The translations under genes and the position numbers were made by a program. Below are positions 51,323 to 60,328 of a DNA stretch of 64,000 nt, piece by piece. This DNA is from Pseudomonas fluorescens (lineage in GTDB: Bacteria > Pseudomonadota > Gammaproteobacteria > Pseudomonadales > Pseudomonadaceae): the NCBI RefSeq assembly GCF_000802965.1, contig NZ_JSAK01000021.1, forward strand, positions 82,873-146,872. Direction: 5' to 3'. The notes below the pieces were generated by a model. The model did not search any database and was not told the DNA's origin. It worked only from the letters and a program-made list of their open reading frames with translations. Within the stretch, counting starts at the first letter, position 1; every line of letters begins with the position of its first letter.

Positions 51323-52501
51323 ATGCTGAAACTCGCAGGACTCACCCTCGCGGCCCTCACCCTGAGTGCCGCCGCCCACGCCGATATCTACGTGAAGCTG
51401 GGCAACACCGAACGCGTCACCCGCCTGTTTGCTTATCCCAACAACTGCAGCGTGATCTGCTTTCGCAACTGGACGCTGGAGCAGACCGTGGAGCATTACC
51501 TGACCCAAAGCCTGCAGCGCGATGGTTATGGCGCAGCGAAGGTTATGGTCAAAACCGATAACAATCAGCTCTTCGCCGTACTCAGCGGCGTGCCCAACGG
51601 CTATGAGAAACCGCTGGAAGCGCTGCTCGAGGCCGGTGATCTGGCCTACAACGGTGCCAGCAAACTGAATGCCGACGGCAAGTGGGCCTATAGCTGGCAT
51701 TTTTTCCTGCCCCTGGGCATGCCACTGGAAAATCGCAAAAGCGTAGAGCTGCTGCACTTCCCACCCGATAATTCATTGACCCAGGCCCAGGATTACCTGA
51801 AGTCTGCCACGACCGATCGCTGGGCTTCGTTGCTGACAGTCAATGGCGTACCCACCGAGCAGACGCCGAATTACCAGACCATCATCGATATCGCTCCGAT
51901 TGCCGCACCCGCCAACGCCGGCAAGGATCTACTGTCTGTCTATGGCTACTTCACCGACTACCAGACCAGCATGGTCAAGAGCATCAGCCAAAAGGCCAAC
52001 GGCGACACATTGCCGATGGTCGCCTTCGGTACACCGGTGCGTGACTGGATCAAGCAGCAGTACGGGCCGACGGTGAACGTATTGGGATTGGTGAGTATCA
52101 GCCCGAGCGACGGACTGAAAGTGCCCGTGTTGGGTGCCAACCACCCGAGCTACATTTGGTACGCCGCCGACCCTGCCAATTACACTGGCACGAGCACCGA
52201 AGCCAAGGCCAAGGCTGATGCTGCAGGGCTGAAAGTGATGGCACAGGACCTGAGTGCCGCGTGCTGGCAAGCCGCAATGGGCCGCGAAACTGACAGCAAT
52301 GCTGACATCGAGCTGAGAAGTTGCACGCAAACCTGGCAAGTAGCCCAGAAAGACAAAACCTGTGCGCTGTTCTACACCTCGATCCGCAACCTGACACCTG
52401 GACAAGCCGCAGGTAAATGCCTATCAGCAACGATCCAGGCCCAGCTCAAACAACTCAAGGCACCCGCGCCAGCGACTACGCTTCTCGCTCCATGGCTGTA
52501 A
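51323..52501 (+). CDS. Exported protein of unknown function
   Basis: 392 aa from ATG 51323, with AAGGA upstream. Signal peptide LKLAGLTLAALTLSAAAHA (residues 2-20). The mature part has four cysteines in the first and last thirds (NNCSVICFRNW; SAACWQAAMG; SCTQTW; KTCALFYTS; GKCLSA), consistent with disulfides in the periplasm. I recognise no family. An in-frame extension upstream to 51233 lacks a ribosome-binding site. Confidence 0.8.
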   Translation: MLKLAGLTLAALTLSAAAHADIYVKLGNTERVTRLFAYPNNCSVICFRNWTLEQTVEHYLTQSLQRDGYGAAKVMVKTDNNQLFAVLSGVPNGYEKPLEALLEAGDLAYNGASKLNADGKWAYSWHFFLPLGMPLENRKSVELLHFPPDNSLTQAQDYLKSATTDRWASLLTVNGVPTEQTPNYQTIIDIAPIAAPANAGKDLLSVYGYFTDYQTSMVKSISQKANGDTLPMVAFGTPVRDWIKQQYGPTVNVLGLVSISPSDGLKVPVLGANHPSYIWYAADPANYTGTSTEAKAKADAAGLKVMAQDLSAACWQAAMGRETDSNADIELRSCTQTWQVAQKDKTCALFYTSIRNLTPGQAAGKCLSATIQAQLKQLKAPAPATTLLAPWL

Positions 52502-52581
52502 ATCGCCTTCAGCTGACGGAAGGCGCCGACGGCCAGATGTTGTTGCAACACTGGCGTCGGCAAAGCCTCGGATGAGGAGGC

Positions 52582-53226
52582 TTACAACTTCTCGACCGGA
52601 CGCAGGCGGTACTGCGGCGGCAATTGCTCGAAACCGCTGATGGTGGTGTTCAGGCTTTTCCAGCGACCGTCCTTGATGCCGTAGATGCAACCGTGGATCG
52701 ACAGGCTCTGCCCACGATGCCAGGCGTTTTGCACAATGCTGGTATGGGCGACGTTGGCCACTTGCTGAATCACGTTCAATTCGCAGAGGCGGTCGACCTG
52801 TTCCTCTTCGGTGGCCAGTTTGGCGATCTCTTCGCGTTTCTCGTAGTACAGATCACGTATCGAACGCAGCCAACCGTCGATCAGGCCGAACTGGCGATCC
52901 TGCATCGAGGCGCGCACGCCGCCGCAACCATAGTGGCCGGTGACGAGGATGTGTTTGACCTTGAGCACGTCCACCGCGTACTGAATCACCGACAGGCAGT
53001 TAAGGTCGGTGTGCAGCACCACGTTAGCCACGTTGCGGTGTACGAACAGGTCGCCGGGCAACATGCCAACAATCTCGTTCGCCGGTACACGAGCGTCGGA
53101 ACAGCCGATCCACAGGTACTCTGGCGTCTGCTGACGAGCCAGTTTGGCGAAGAAGTCAGGATCTTCTTTGGTGATCGCGTCAGCCCAGCGCTCGTTGTTA
53201 TCAATCAGATCTTGTAATTCGTTCAT
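52582..53226 (-). CDS. can: Beta-class carbonic anhydrase
   Basis: 214 aa. Zinc ligands in CSDARVP (Cys, with the Asp-Arg pair) and HYGCGG (His, Cys) are present, as in E. coli Can. Converts CO2 to bicarbonate in the cytoplasm. Ribosome-binding GAGG before ATG 53226. Single-gene unit. Confidence 0.96.
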   Translation of the reverse strand: MNELQDLIDNNERWADAITKEDPDFFAKLARQQTPEYLWIGCSDARVPANEIVGMLPGDLFVHRNVANVVLHTDLNCLSVIQYAVDVLKVKHILVTGHYGCGGVRASMQDRQFGLIDGWLRSIRDLYYEKREEIAKLATEEEQVDRLCELNVIQQVANVAHTSIVQNAWHRGQSLSIHGCIYGIKDGRWKSLNTTISGFEQLPPQYRLRPVEKL

Positions 53227-53395
53227 GCAATGAAGCCTCGGTAATGATGCGCTGCTTTGACAGTCGACCGTCCGTCGAGGTCACGCGCTTAATGCAGATA
53301 CCCGTCTGATGCGTTCACTCGCCGCTCCATGCCAGTGGAATTCTCTGATGCCCAGTGGGTCCACCCTAGTAAGGCCCACAGTATGAGGAAATGCC

Positions 53396-53800
53396 ATGAC
53401 TGATTCACGACGTCCTTACGATGCGGTGCAACCGGAGCCCATCGATGACAACGAAGACCGCATGGGCTCGATGCATGAGCTGGATTTCGACGAGGAAGAA
53501 CCCAGCGCCAAGATCGGCGACGAACTGCCTGAGAATGAACGCGAACAACTGATGCCGCGGCAGCGCGTGCGTGAAGCCGGGATGACTGGCGCCTCAACCG
53601 CCGACCATGAATCCACCGACGATGACCTGACCCCGGAAACCCTGATCCGTGAAGATGGCGCCCGGGATGCCCATGAAGCCGGCAAAGGTGATCAGGCCGA
53701 TTGGGACTTGAGCGTTGTCGATGAAGATGACATTGGCGGTGGTAACGGGCTGGATGAAGCGGAGATGGCGCAGCAAGATCCGCTGGACCGCAAGCGCTGA
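53396..53800 (+). CDS. Acidic small protein, commonly annotated 'serine kinase/phosphatase'
   Basis: 134 aa, very acidic and low in hydrophobics (DDNEDRMGSMHELDFDEEEP; DESTDDDLTPETLIREDGA-like stretch). No kinase or phosphatase motif is visible, so that common name is not supported by the sequence. GAGGAAATGCC gives a good ribosome-binding site. Probably intrinsically disordered; function unknown. Confidence 0.8.
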   Translation: MTDSRRPYDAVQPEPIDDNEDRMGSMHELDFDEEEPSAKIGDELPENEREQLMPRQRVREAGMTGASTADHESTDDDLTPETLIREDGARDAHEAGKGDQADWDLSVVDEDDIGGGNGLDEAEMAQQDPLDRKR

Positions 53801-53811
53801 GAGTTGCCCCT

Positions 53812-53894
53812 GTAGGAGCTGCCGAAGGCTGCGATCTTTTGATCTTGCCCTTAAAAAACAAAATCAAAAGATCGCAGCCTTCGGCAGCTCCTAC
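53812..53894. repeat. REP/BIME palindrome
   Basis: GTAGGAGCTGCCGAAGGCTG and its inverted copy, with an AT-rich centre, between two convergent genes. Same family as at 43,351. Confidence 0.88.
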
Positions 53895-53912
53895 AGGGAA
53901 ATGACACGCTGC

Positions 53913-54365
53913 TTAATCCACCAATGTACAGGCCATGACCACCGCATCTTCGCGCCCACCCACCGCCGGGTAGTAATCCCGACGCCGGCCAATCTCATTG
54001 AAACCGTACCGCTCGTACAACTTGAACGCCGGAGTATTACTGTCGCGCACTTCCAGAAAACACTCCCGCGCCTCAGCCTTGAAGGCGATCGACATCAAAT
54101 GCTCCAGCAACGTCAGACCCAGGCCACGGCCCTGATTCTCCGGTTTGACGGTGATGTTCAGCAGATGCGCCTCATCCAGAATGATCTGCACTACACCATG
54201 ACCGACCTGCTGGTGCCCTTCGAACATCAGCCAGATCTGATACTTGCCCAGGCCGTCGAGAAAAATCCCGCGGGTCCAAGGGTGGCTGTAGGCGGCGTAT
54301 TCGATTTTCAGTACAGCTTCCAGGTCCGCCTCGGTCATCGGGCGGAACGATACAGCGTCACTCAT
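53913..54365 (-). CDS. rimI: Ribosomal-protein alanine N-acetyltransferase
   Basis: 150 aa GNAT protein. NITVKPENQGRGLGLTLLEHL is the acetyl-CoA loop (Q/RxxGxG), and FLEVRDSNTPAFKLYERYGFNEIGRRRDYYP is the RimI C-terminal signature. Acetylates the N-terminus of ribosomal protein S18. Overlaps the upstream HolD-like gene by 8 bases. Confidence 0.94.
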   Translation of the reverse strand: MSDAVSFRPMTEADLEAVLKIEYAAYSHPWTRGIFLDGLGKYQIWLMFEGHQQVGHGVVQIILDEAHLLNITVKPENQGRGLGLTLLEHLMSIAFKAEARECFLEVRDSNTPAFKLYERYGFNEIGRRRDYYPAVGGREDAVVMACTLVD

Positions 54366-55143
54366 TCGATTCTTTCCAGCGCGCCATCAGCCGACGCATG
54401 GCTTGCCAGACATCAGCCTTACGCTGTGGCTCTTCCATTAATAATTCCAGGCCCGGCAAGGCCCAGACCGAACCCAGGCCTTCAACCTGGAGTTCACGAT
54501 TGAAGGATTCGGCGTCTGCCTCACCGGCAAAACGCACCGCAGGCAGGCCGATCAGCCACAGGCAGACGCACGGAGCGTCTTCCAGCCGGGCCGAAAGAAA
54601 ACCTTGCACGAAGTCGCGCGCCGCTTCCGGCCCTTGATCCATGGTGCCCCGTACCAGCAACGGCCAGCGCACCGGCTCGCCGACGATCTGCGGGCTGTCC
54701 GGCAGGCCGGCGGCGCGCAGCATGTCCTTGAGCAGCAAATATGCGGGATCGCGGGTCTGGAACGCTTCGCCTGTGGGTAACTCCACCAGCAGCAAGCATC
54801 GCCCGGCGCGCAACAGTTGCAGGGCAAAACGCGGTGGCGGTACTGGCGCGACCTTGGCGACGACCGGTGCCTCTTCGACCTCTTCCACCGGTTTGGCCCC
54901 GGTGCGCGTGCTCGCCATTGATGGCCGCGGCACCTCGATTTTCACCCGCTCGGCCGGTTTGATCACCGGTTCTACAGGCGCTTGCGCCTCAGGTGCAGGC
55001 GCTACCGGCGCAACGATCAACGGCTCGAGCGGCTCCAGCAACTCGGGCCGCGACGGCGCAGCAAAGGGCAATTCGGTGCGCGGCAGCCAGTTGACCACCT
55101 GCATGGCGGTCAAATAGGCGCGGCGACGGGACTCGATAAGCAA
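54358..55143 (-). CDS. HolD-like (DNA polymerase III psi-like) protein
   Basis: 261 aa from TTG 55143; ATG 55104 is an alternative and neither has a clear ribosome-binding site. The N-terminus (RRAYLTAMQVVNWLPR) resembles HolD psi-subunit proteins, which bridge the clamp loader and SSB. A Pro/Ala/Glu-rich linker (residues about 35-100) precedes a globular C-terminal domain (RFALQLLRAGRCLLLVELPTG). The linkage to rimI mirrors E. coli holD-rimI and Pseudomonas. Psi activity is inferred. Confidence 0.8.
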   Translation of the reverse strand: MLIESRRRAYLTAMQVVNWLPRTELPFAAPSRPELLEPLEPLIVAPVAPAPEAQAPVEPVIKPAERVKIEVPRPSMASTRTGAKPVEEVEEAPVVAKVAPVPPPRFALQLLRAGRCLLLVELPTGEAFQTRDPAYLLLKDMLRAAGLPDSPQIVGEPVRWPLLVRGTMDQGPEAARDFVQGFLSARLEDAPCVCLWLIGLPAVRFAGEADAESFNRELQVEGLGSVWALPGLELLMEEPQRKADVWQAMRRLMARWKESNE

Positions 55144-55311
55144 AGGTCGGCCACTTGTGGATAACTAAAGTGCGGTGATTCTACCGCCCTTCGCTCAAGA
55201 TCGCCTGCTGTTGATCGATAAGAAAAGCGACACTCCGTCCCGAGAGTGAATCGCATCGCCCCTGATGCAGTACAATCGCGGCTTTTAATCGCCAACCAGC
55301 CGGCCATTCCG

Positions 55312-56589
55312 ATGATCGAACCCAAGCGCGTCTTGCGCGCCCTCGCTGAACACTGGGCACTTCTGGAGCCACTGTGCGAGCACTTCGACCAAGGCACATT
55401 GAGCCTCAACGAATTGCGTTCACAGTTGGCCGCCCAGCAACTCGACAGTACGCCGCAGGACATCACCAGCCTGCTGGATGTGTGGATTCGCCTCGATATT
55501 CTGGTTCCCGTGGCCAAAAGCCCGAACCGTTTCGAGCTCAACGCGCAGATCCACGACTTCCTCGCCTACCTGCGCCGTGAACACCGACTGGGCCTGTGCC
55601 TGGAAATCGAAGCCTATCTGCGCCACCTCGAGCGACTGGCCGGCTACATCCAGGATGCCTTCGACATCCGCGACGGCAACGATTTGGCTCGTCAATTGCG
55701 CCTGCTCGACATGCGCGTTCGCGACGTATTGAAGAAGCTCGACAACGACGAACAGGCGCTGGTGGCCGTGGCCGAACGCGCCAAGACCAGCGACCGACAG
55801 ATCCCGTTGCGTCAGCGTTACGCTGAAGTGTTGGCGACCTGGGACGAATACGTCGAACCGATGATCGATCTGGTCAACGCCGACGGCGCCTTCGAACAAG
55901 GCGTGCGCAAAGTCGAAACCGTGTTGCTGAAGATGCTCAGCGAACAGCAACGCCTCGGCCACCTGGTCGACGACGACATGCTGCTGCGCACCCACGCGCG
56001 CATTCTCGAAATGCAGACCAGCGCCCAGCTGACCCTGCGTCACGCCCGCGAACTGCTGCTGCCGCTGCGTGAAGAAGCGCGCCGCCACAACGCCGTGACC
56101 CGTGGCGCAGCGCTGGCCTTGTCGATGATCCGTCGCAAGGGCATCGACGCCGTGCCGCAAGCGGCGATGCCGATGTTCACCCGCCCGCAAAGCACCTTCC
56201 TCGGCAGCGCCAGTCAGGTTGAAGCCTACGTTTACGCCCTCGCCCGTTTCGAGCCGAAACCGGCACGATTCCCCAAGGCGCACAAGACCAAGGGCGGCGA
56301 TGCCCCGCGCGCACCTCGCACGGTTCGCGAGATGCTCGAGCGCTGCGAAGACGCCCTGCCGATGCCGGACCTGATGACCTGGCTGCTGGAGCAGGAACCG
56401 GACGGCGCCACCGACGAATTGCTGTACTGGTTCTCGCGCCTGTCCCGGGAAAAACGCTTCACGCGCGAGCGCCTGGAACGTCGCGACTACTACACACACG
56501 AGCATCAGGTCAGCCTGCGCTCCTTCGCCCTGCTCTCGGCCGGTGATGACGCCTCCGAGAATTCTGCGAGCACCCCACATGCATCTTGA
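55312..56589 (+). CDS. mksF: MksF kleisin of the Mks condensin
   Basis: 425 aa from ATG 55312. Mostly helical with a winged-helix N-terminus (VLRALAEHWALLEPLCEHFDQG) and a long central coiled region (LRHLERLAGYIQDAFDIRDGN). It links the MksB SMC dimer with MksE. First gene of mksF-mksE-mksB, with overlaps: mksE starts inside its last codons. An in-frame start at 55246 lacks support. Confidence 0.9.
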   Translation: MIEPKRVLRALAEHWALLEPLCEHFDQGTLSLNELRSQLAAQQLDSTPQDITSLLDVWIRLDILVPVAKSPNRFELNAQIHDFLAYLRREHRLGLCLEIEAYLRHLERLAGYIQDAFDIRDGNDLARQLRLLDMRVRDVLKKLDNDEQALVAVAERAKTSDRQIPLRQRYAEVLATWDEYVEPMIDLVNADGAFEQGVRKVETVLLKMLSEQQRLGHLVDDDMLLRTHARILEMQTSAQLTLRHARELLLPLREEARRHNAVTRGAALALSMIRRKGIDAVPQAAMPMFTRPQSTFLGSASQVEAYVYALARFEPKPARFPKAHKTKGGDAPRAPRTVREMLERCEDALPMPDLMTWLLEQEPDGATDELLYWFSRLSREKRFTRERLERRDYYTHEHQVSLRSFALLSAGDDASENSASTPHAS

Positions 56590-57280
56590 TCTATCCGAAC
56601 TGTCCCATCTGGCACCGATCTTTCGCGAGCTGTTCAAGGGTTACCACGTCAGCCGCCGCGATCCGGAGTTGTACGCGCAGTTGTCGAACTTCCAGGACCA
56701 GTACCGCACGCTGTTCAAGGCCCTGGGCTTTGAACTGGTCTGCGACACCCGTGGTTTCTACTATTTCGTACCGGACCTCGCTGCTGCGGCGGTGAACAAG
56801 ACTGCCCAGCGTCTGGCGCTGTTCACCTTTATCCTGGTCGAGCACCTGGCCGATCAGGGCCGCGACCCAATCGCCGTACTCGACGGCGGCAGCCTCGGAC
56901 GCGATGAATTGCCATCGCTGCTGGAGAAGTACCGCGACCTGTTCATCCAGGCCGAAGTACAGACCCAGGACGAGCTCGAAGAAAAGATCATGCGCCGCAT
57001 GACCCAGCTCGGTTTCGCCAGCGAGGAAAACGGCGTCTACCGTTTCCTGCCGCCGATGCACCGCTTCCTTGATGTGTGCCTGTCGGTGCAGCAAGACCGT
57101 GATCTGGCCGCCAGCCTGCACAGCGTCCTGCCATTGCCGGTGCCGGTGCTGATCGACGAAGACAGCGACGAAAAACTGCTGCAGACCGACGATCCGCTGG
57201 ACCTCAGTGAGTTCGAAGGCGAAAGCGAAGAAGACGCCTTGGCCCGCGCCATCGCCGAAGAACAGGAGCTCGACGCATGA
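56579..57280 (+). CDS. mksE: MksE accessory subunit of the Mks condensin
   Basis: 233 aa from ATG 56579, overlapping mksF by 11 bases. Two winged-helix-like halves (residues about 1-110 and 110-200) and a highly acidic C-terminal tail (DLSEFEGESEEDALARAIAEEQELD). Overlaps mksB by ATGA. Confidence 0.9.
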   Translation: MHLDLSELSHLAPIFRELFKGYHVSRRDPELYAQLSNFQDQYRTLFKALGFELVCDTRGFYYFVPDLAAAAVNKTAQRLALFTFILVEHLADQGRDPIAVLDGGSLGRDELPSLLEKYRDLFIQAEVQTQDELEEKIMRRMTQLGFASEENGVYRFLPPMHRFLDVCLSVQQDRDLAASLHSVLPLPVPVLIDEDSDEKLLQTDDPLDLSEFEGESEEDALARAIAEEQELDA

Positions 57281-60117
57281 GCAAGGAACGCTACGGCATC
57301 CGCCGCTTTGCCCTTTTGAACACCGCCGGCTACAGCCTCGGTTTGTTCCCGCTGGAAGAGCCGCTGTCGGTCTACGGCGCAAACAACCTCGGCAAGTCCG
57401 CTTCGATCAACGCCTTGCAGTTCCCGATCCTGGCGCGCATGTCGGACATGAGTTTCGGCAAGTACAGCCTGGAACAATCCCGTCGTTTCTATTTCGCCTC
57501 AGACACCAGCTACATTCTGGTCGAAGTCTCGCTGCCCCACGGCCCGCACGTGATCGGTGTGGTCGGGCGCGGCCCGGGCGGTGGTTTTGGTCACCAGTTC
57601 TTTGCCTATGCCGGCAAACTGGACCTGGCTCACTACCAGAAAAACGACACCTGCCTGCGCCAGAAAGAACTGTTCACCAACCTTGAGCGCGAAGGCCTGA
57701 AAGCCTATGAACTCAAGCCTGATGAACTGCGTCGTCTGCTGGTCGGTGGTCATACGTCCATTCCGCTGGACCTGACGCTGATTCCGCTGCGTTCCACCAG
57801 TGAACAGAGCCTGAAGACTTTCCGCGCGCTGTTCATCAACCTGCTGCACATGCGCGAAATCACCGCGGCCAAGCTCAAGCAACTGTTCCTCGATGCGTTC
57901 GAACACAGCCTGCGATCCGGCAGTGTCGATTACATCGCCGCGTGTGAAGAAGCCTTCCGCGATGTACGACGCATGGAGCAGGACTACAACTCGCTGGTCG
58001 CCGCCGGCCCATTGGTCGAAGCCTTGGCCAACGGGGTGAAGCAACGCGACATCCTGCGCGGCAAACTGCACCGAATCTCGCCATTGCTCGACTCGCTGCT
58101 CGGTACCTGGTCGGACTACGCCAGTGCGCGCAAGGAAGAGCTGACCATTCAGGCCGAGCACTACCGCAACGAGCAGGACGCCCTGCAAAACGATCAACGT
58201 GGCGGTACTCAAGAGTTGATGCGCCTGGAGCGGGAAATCTCCGGCATCCAGCGCTGGCTCGGCGAGTTGTCGGTGCTCAAGCATCGCTTCGCCCTGGTCG
58301 ATGACGTCAAGGTGCTGGAGCAACAATTGCTCGCGGCCAAGGACGCTCACGATGAACTGGCCGGTGCGCTGGCACAGTCCCGTCAGTTCAGCGCCGAAGA
58401 CCTGGAAGAACGCCTGCGCGATCTGGAAAAACGCCTGAAGTCGGTCAAGCAGCAACTCGATCACGCCGACAACAACAGCTATGCCCGCCTGCGCGAGGAG
58501 TTCTCGCAACAGGACGTCGAGCGATTGATGCGCCTGTTCAACAGCGCACTGTTTAGCCTGCCGCTGGGCGAGCACGGCATCACCCTGGACGAGAACGGCG
58601 ATTGGGTGAAATCCGTGGAGCTGATCCTCGACGGCTTCAAGGGCGAGCGTTTCGAAGTGCCAGGGCTGTCCATCGACATCTCGCACATCGAGCCACCGGC
58701 TCTGCAAGCACTGGCTGACCGCGCCGCGTTGCGCGACCAGAAAGAGCGCCTGGAAAAAGAACTCAAGCAACTGAAAACCCAGCAAGCCGTGGCCGCCGAC
58801 CGCGCCGCGAGCAAGACCCAGACCGAAGCGCTGTACCAGCAAGTGCTGGATGCGCAGAAAGCCCTGGAGGATTTCCGTCGCGCACAAACCCTGAGCGCCG
58901 AGGAAGGCGACAAGCTGGAACAGCTGGCGCAGATGGAAGCCGCGCAGGACGAATTGAAGCGTTCCAGCGACGCCTTTACCGAACGCGTCCAGCAGCTGTC
59001 GGCCAAGCTGCAACTGGTCGGCCGCCAGATCGGCGACATGGAAGCCAAGCAACGCACCCTCGACGACGCCCTGCGCCGTCGCCAGTTGTTGCCGGCAGAC
59101 CTGCCATTCGGCACGCCGTTCATGGACCCGATCGACGATTCCATGGACAACCTGTTGCCGCTGCTCAACGACTATCAGGACAGCTGGCAAGGGCTGCTGC
59201 GCGCCGACGGCCAGATCGAAGCGCTGTACGCACAAGTCCGCCTCAAAGGCGTGGCCAAGTTCGACAGCGAAGACGACATGGAGCGTCGCCTGTCACTGCT
59301 GATCAACGCTTACGCACACCGCACCGACGAAGCGCTGACCCTGGGCAAGGCTCGTCGTGCCGCCGTGACCGACATCGCCCGGACCCTGCGCAACATCCGC
59401 AGCGACTACGACAGCCTCGAACACCAGTTGGCCCTGTTCAACCGCGAGATCAACAAGCGTCAGGTTTCCAACCTGCAAAGCTTCCGTATCGTGCTCGCGC
59501 CGAACAAGGAAGCGCTCAAGCATATCGATCAGATCATCCACAGCGCCGGTCAGTACGAAGAAGGCGAAACCCTGTCGGTGTTCGACCTCAGCCAGAGTGC
59601 GGAACAGGACAACAAGAACGAGGAAGCCAAGGAATACCTGGCTCGGCTGGTGGCTGCCAACCACAACCAACTCGGTCTCAAGGACTTGTTTGAACTGGCA
59701 TTCGAGATCACCAAGGTCAACGGTCAACCGGTGATCCATACCGACATCGACGGCGCCGCCTCCAACGGCACCACCATGACCATCAAGGCACTGACCAACA
59801 TGTACTTGTTGCTGCACTTGATGGACCGCGACCTGGCCGGGCGCGTGCGCTTGCCGTACTACCTCGACGAGGCCGCGGACATCGACGAGAAGAACCAGGC
59901 TGCCTTGCTGGAAACCAGCCTGCAACTGGGCTTCGTGCCGATCCTCGCAAGTGTGAAGCCGCAAGTCTGCGCCAGTGTCGCCATCGACCTGGAAGGCGGC
60001 AGCGGCCCGGCCGGCATCTACATCGACGAGGCGGACTGGAAGTACATCCGTCGTCACGATCAGGTGAAGGCAACGGTCATCGAACAAGCAGACGAGCCGG
60101 AGCTGGATGCGGTCTGA
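57277..60117 (+). CDS. mksB: MksB SMC-like ATPase of the Mks condensin
   Basis: 946 aa. Walker A in GANNLGKSASINALQFP (residues about 34-50) near the N-terminus, long coiled-coil arms (about 280-420 and 480-620), a short hinge, and at the C-terminus the ABC signature and Walker B region with LPYYLDEAADIDEKNQAALLETSL. MukBEF-like condensin that helps chromosome organisation in Pseudomonas. No mksG nuclease follows within the next genes. Confidence 0.95.
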   Translation: MSKERYGIRRFALLNTAGYSLGLFPLEEPLSVYGANNLGKSASINALQFPILARMSDMSFGKYSLEQSRRFYFASDTSYILVEVSLPHGPHVIGVVGRGPGGGFGHQFFAYAGKLDLAHYQKNDTCLRQKELFTNLEREGLKAYELKPDELRRLLVGGHTSIPLDLTLIPLRSTSEQSLKTFRALFINLLHMREITAAKLKQLFLDAFEHSLRSGSVDYIAACEEAFRDVRRMEQDYNSLVAAGPLVEALANGVKQRDILRGKLHRISPLLDSLLGTWSDYASARKEELTIQAEHYRNEQDALQNDQRGGTQELMRLEREISGIQRWLGELSVLKHRFALVDDVKVLEQQLLAAKDAHDELAGALAQSRQFSAEDLEERLRDLEKRLKSVKQQLDHADNNSYARLREEFSQQDVERLMRLFNSALFSLPLGEHGITLDENGDWVKSVELILDGFKGERFEVPGLSIDISHIEPPALQALADRAALRDQKERLEKELKQLKTQQAVAADRAASKTQTEALYQQVLDAQKALEDFRRAQTLSAEEGDKLEQLAQMEAAQDELKRSSDAFTERVQQLSAKLQLVGRQIGDMEAKQRTLDDALRRRQLLPADLPFGTPFMDPIDDSMDNLLPLLNDYQDSWQGLLRADGQIEALYAQVRLKGVAKFDSEDDMERRLSLLINAYAHRTDEALTLGKARRAAVTDIARTLRNIRSDYDSLEHQLALFNREINKRQVSNLQSFRIVLAPNKEALKHIDQIIHSAGQYEEGETLSVFDLSQSAEQDNKNEEAKEYLARLVAANHNQLGLKDLFELAFEITKVNGQPVIHTDIDGAASNGTTMTIKALTNMYLLLHLMDRDLAGRVRLPYYLDEAADIDEKNQAALLETSLQLGFVPILASVKPQVCASVAIDLEGGSGPAGIYIDEADWKYIRRHDQVKATVIEQADEPELDAV

Positions 60118-60136
60118 CGCTTGAAGCGAAGGCAAT

Positions 60137-60171
60137 AAAAAGGCCGCGATCCAATGGATCGCGGCCTTTTT
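60137..60171 (+). terminator. Intrinsic terminator after mksB
   Basis: AAAAAGGCCGCGATCCA and its mirror TGGATCGCGGCCTTTTT form a near-perfect bidirectional stem with a T run. Confidence 0.92.
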
Positions 60172-60211
60172 CATAGGTGTGTCATTTAGCTTTGCTGTGA
60201 ACTTCTGGGCC

Positions 60212-60306
60212 TCTTCGCGGGCAAGCCCGCTCCCACAGGGTTACCGGTTGGTCACAGATTCTGTGTACACCGCAACTTCCTGTGGGAGCGGGCTTGCCCG
60301 CGAAGG
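60212..60306. repeat. REP/BIME palindrome (GCGGGCAAGCCCGCTCCCACAG type)
   Basis: CTTCGCGGGCAAGCCCGCTC...CCACAGG and inverted copy CCTGTGGGAGCGGGCTTGCC. A third REP family in the window. Confidence 0.88.
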
Positions 60307-60328
60307 CGCCATCACAGACGCCAGAAAA

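Noticed and set aside
53396..53800. Serine kinase/phosphatase activity
   Set aside because: No catalytic motif of either type; only the usual annotation name suggests it.
57499..59235. 578-codon open frame on the minus strand
   Set aside because: Antisense shadow of mksB.
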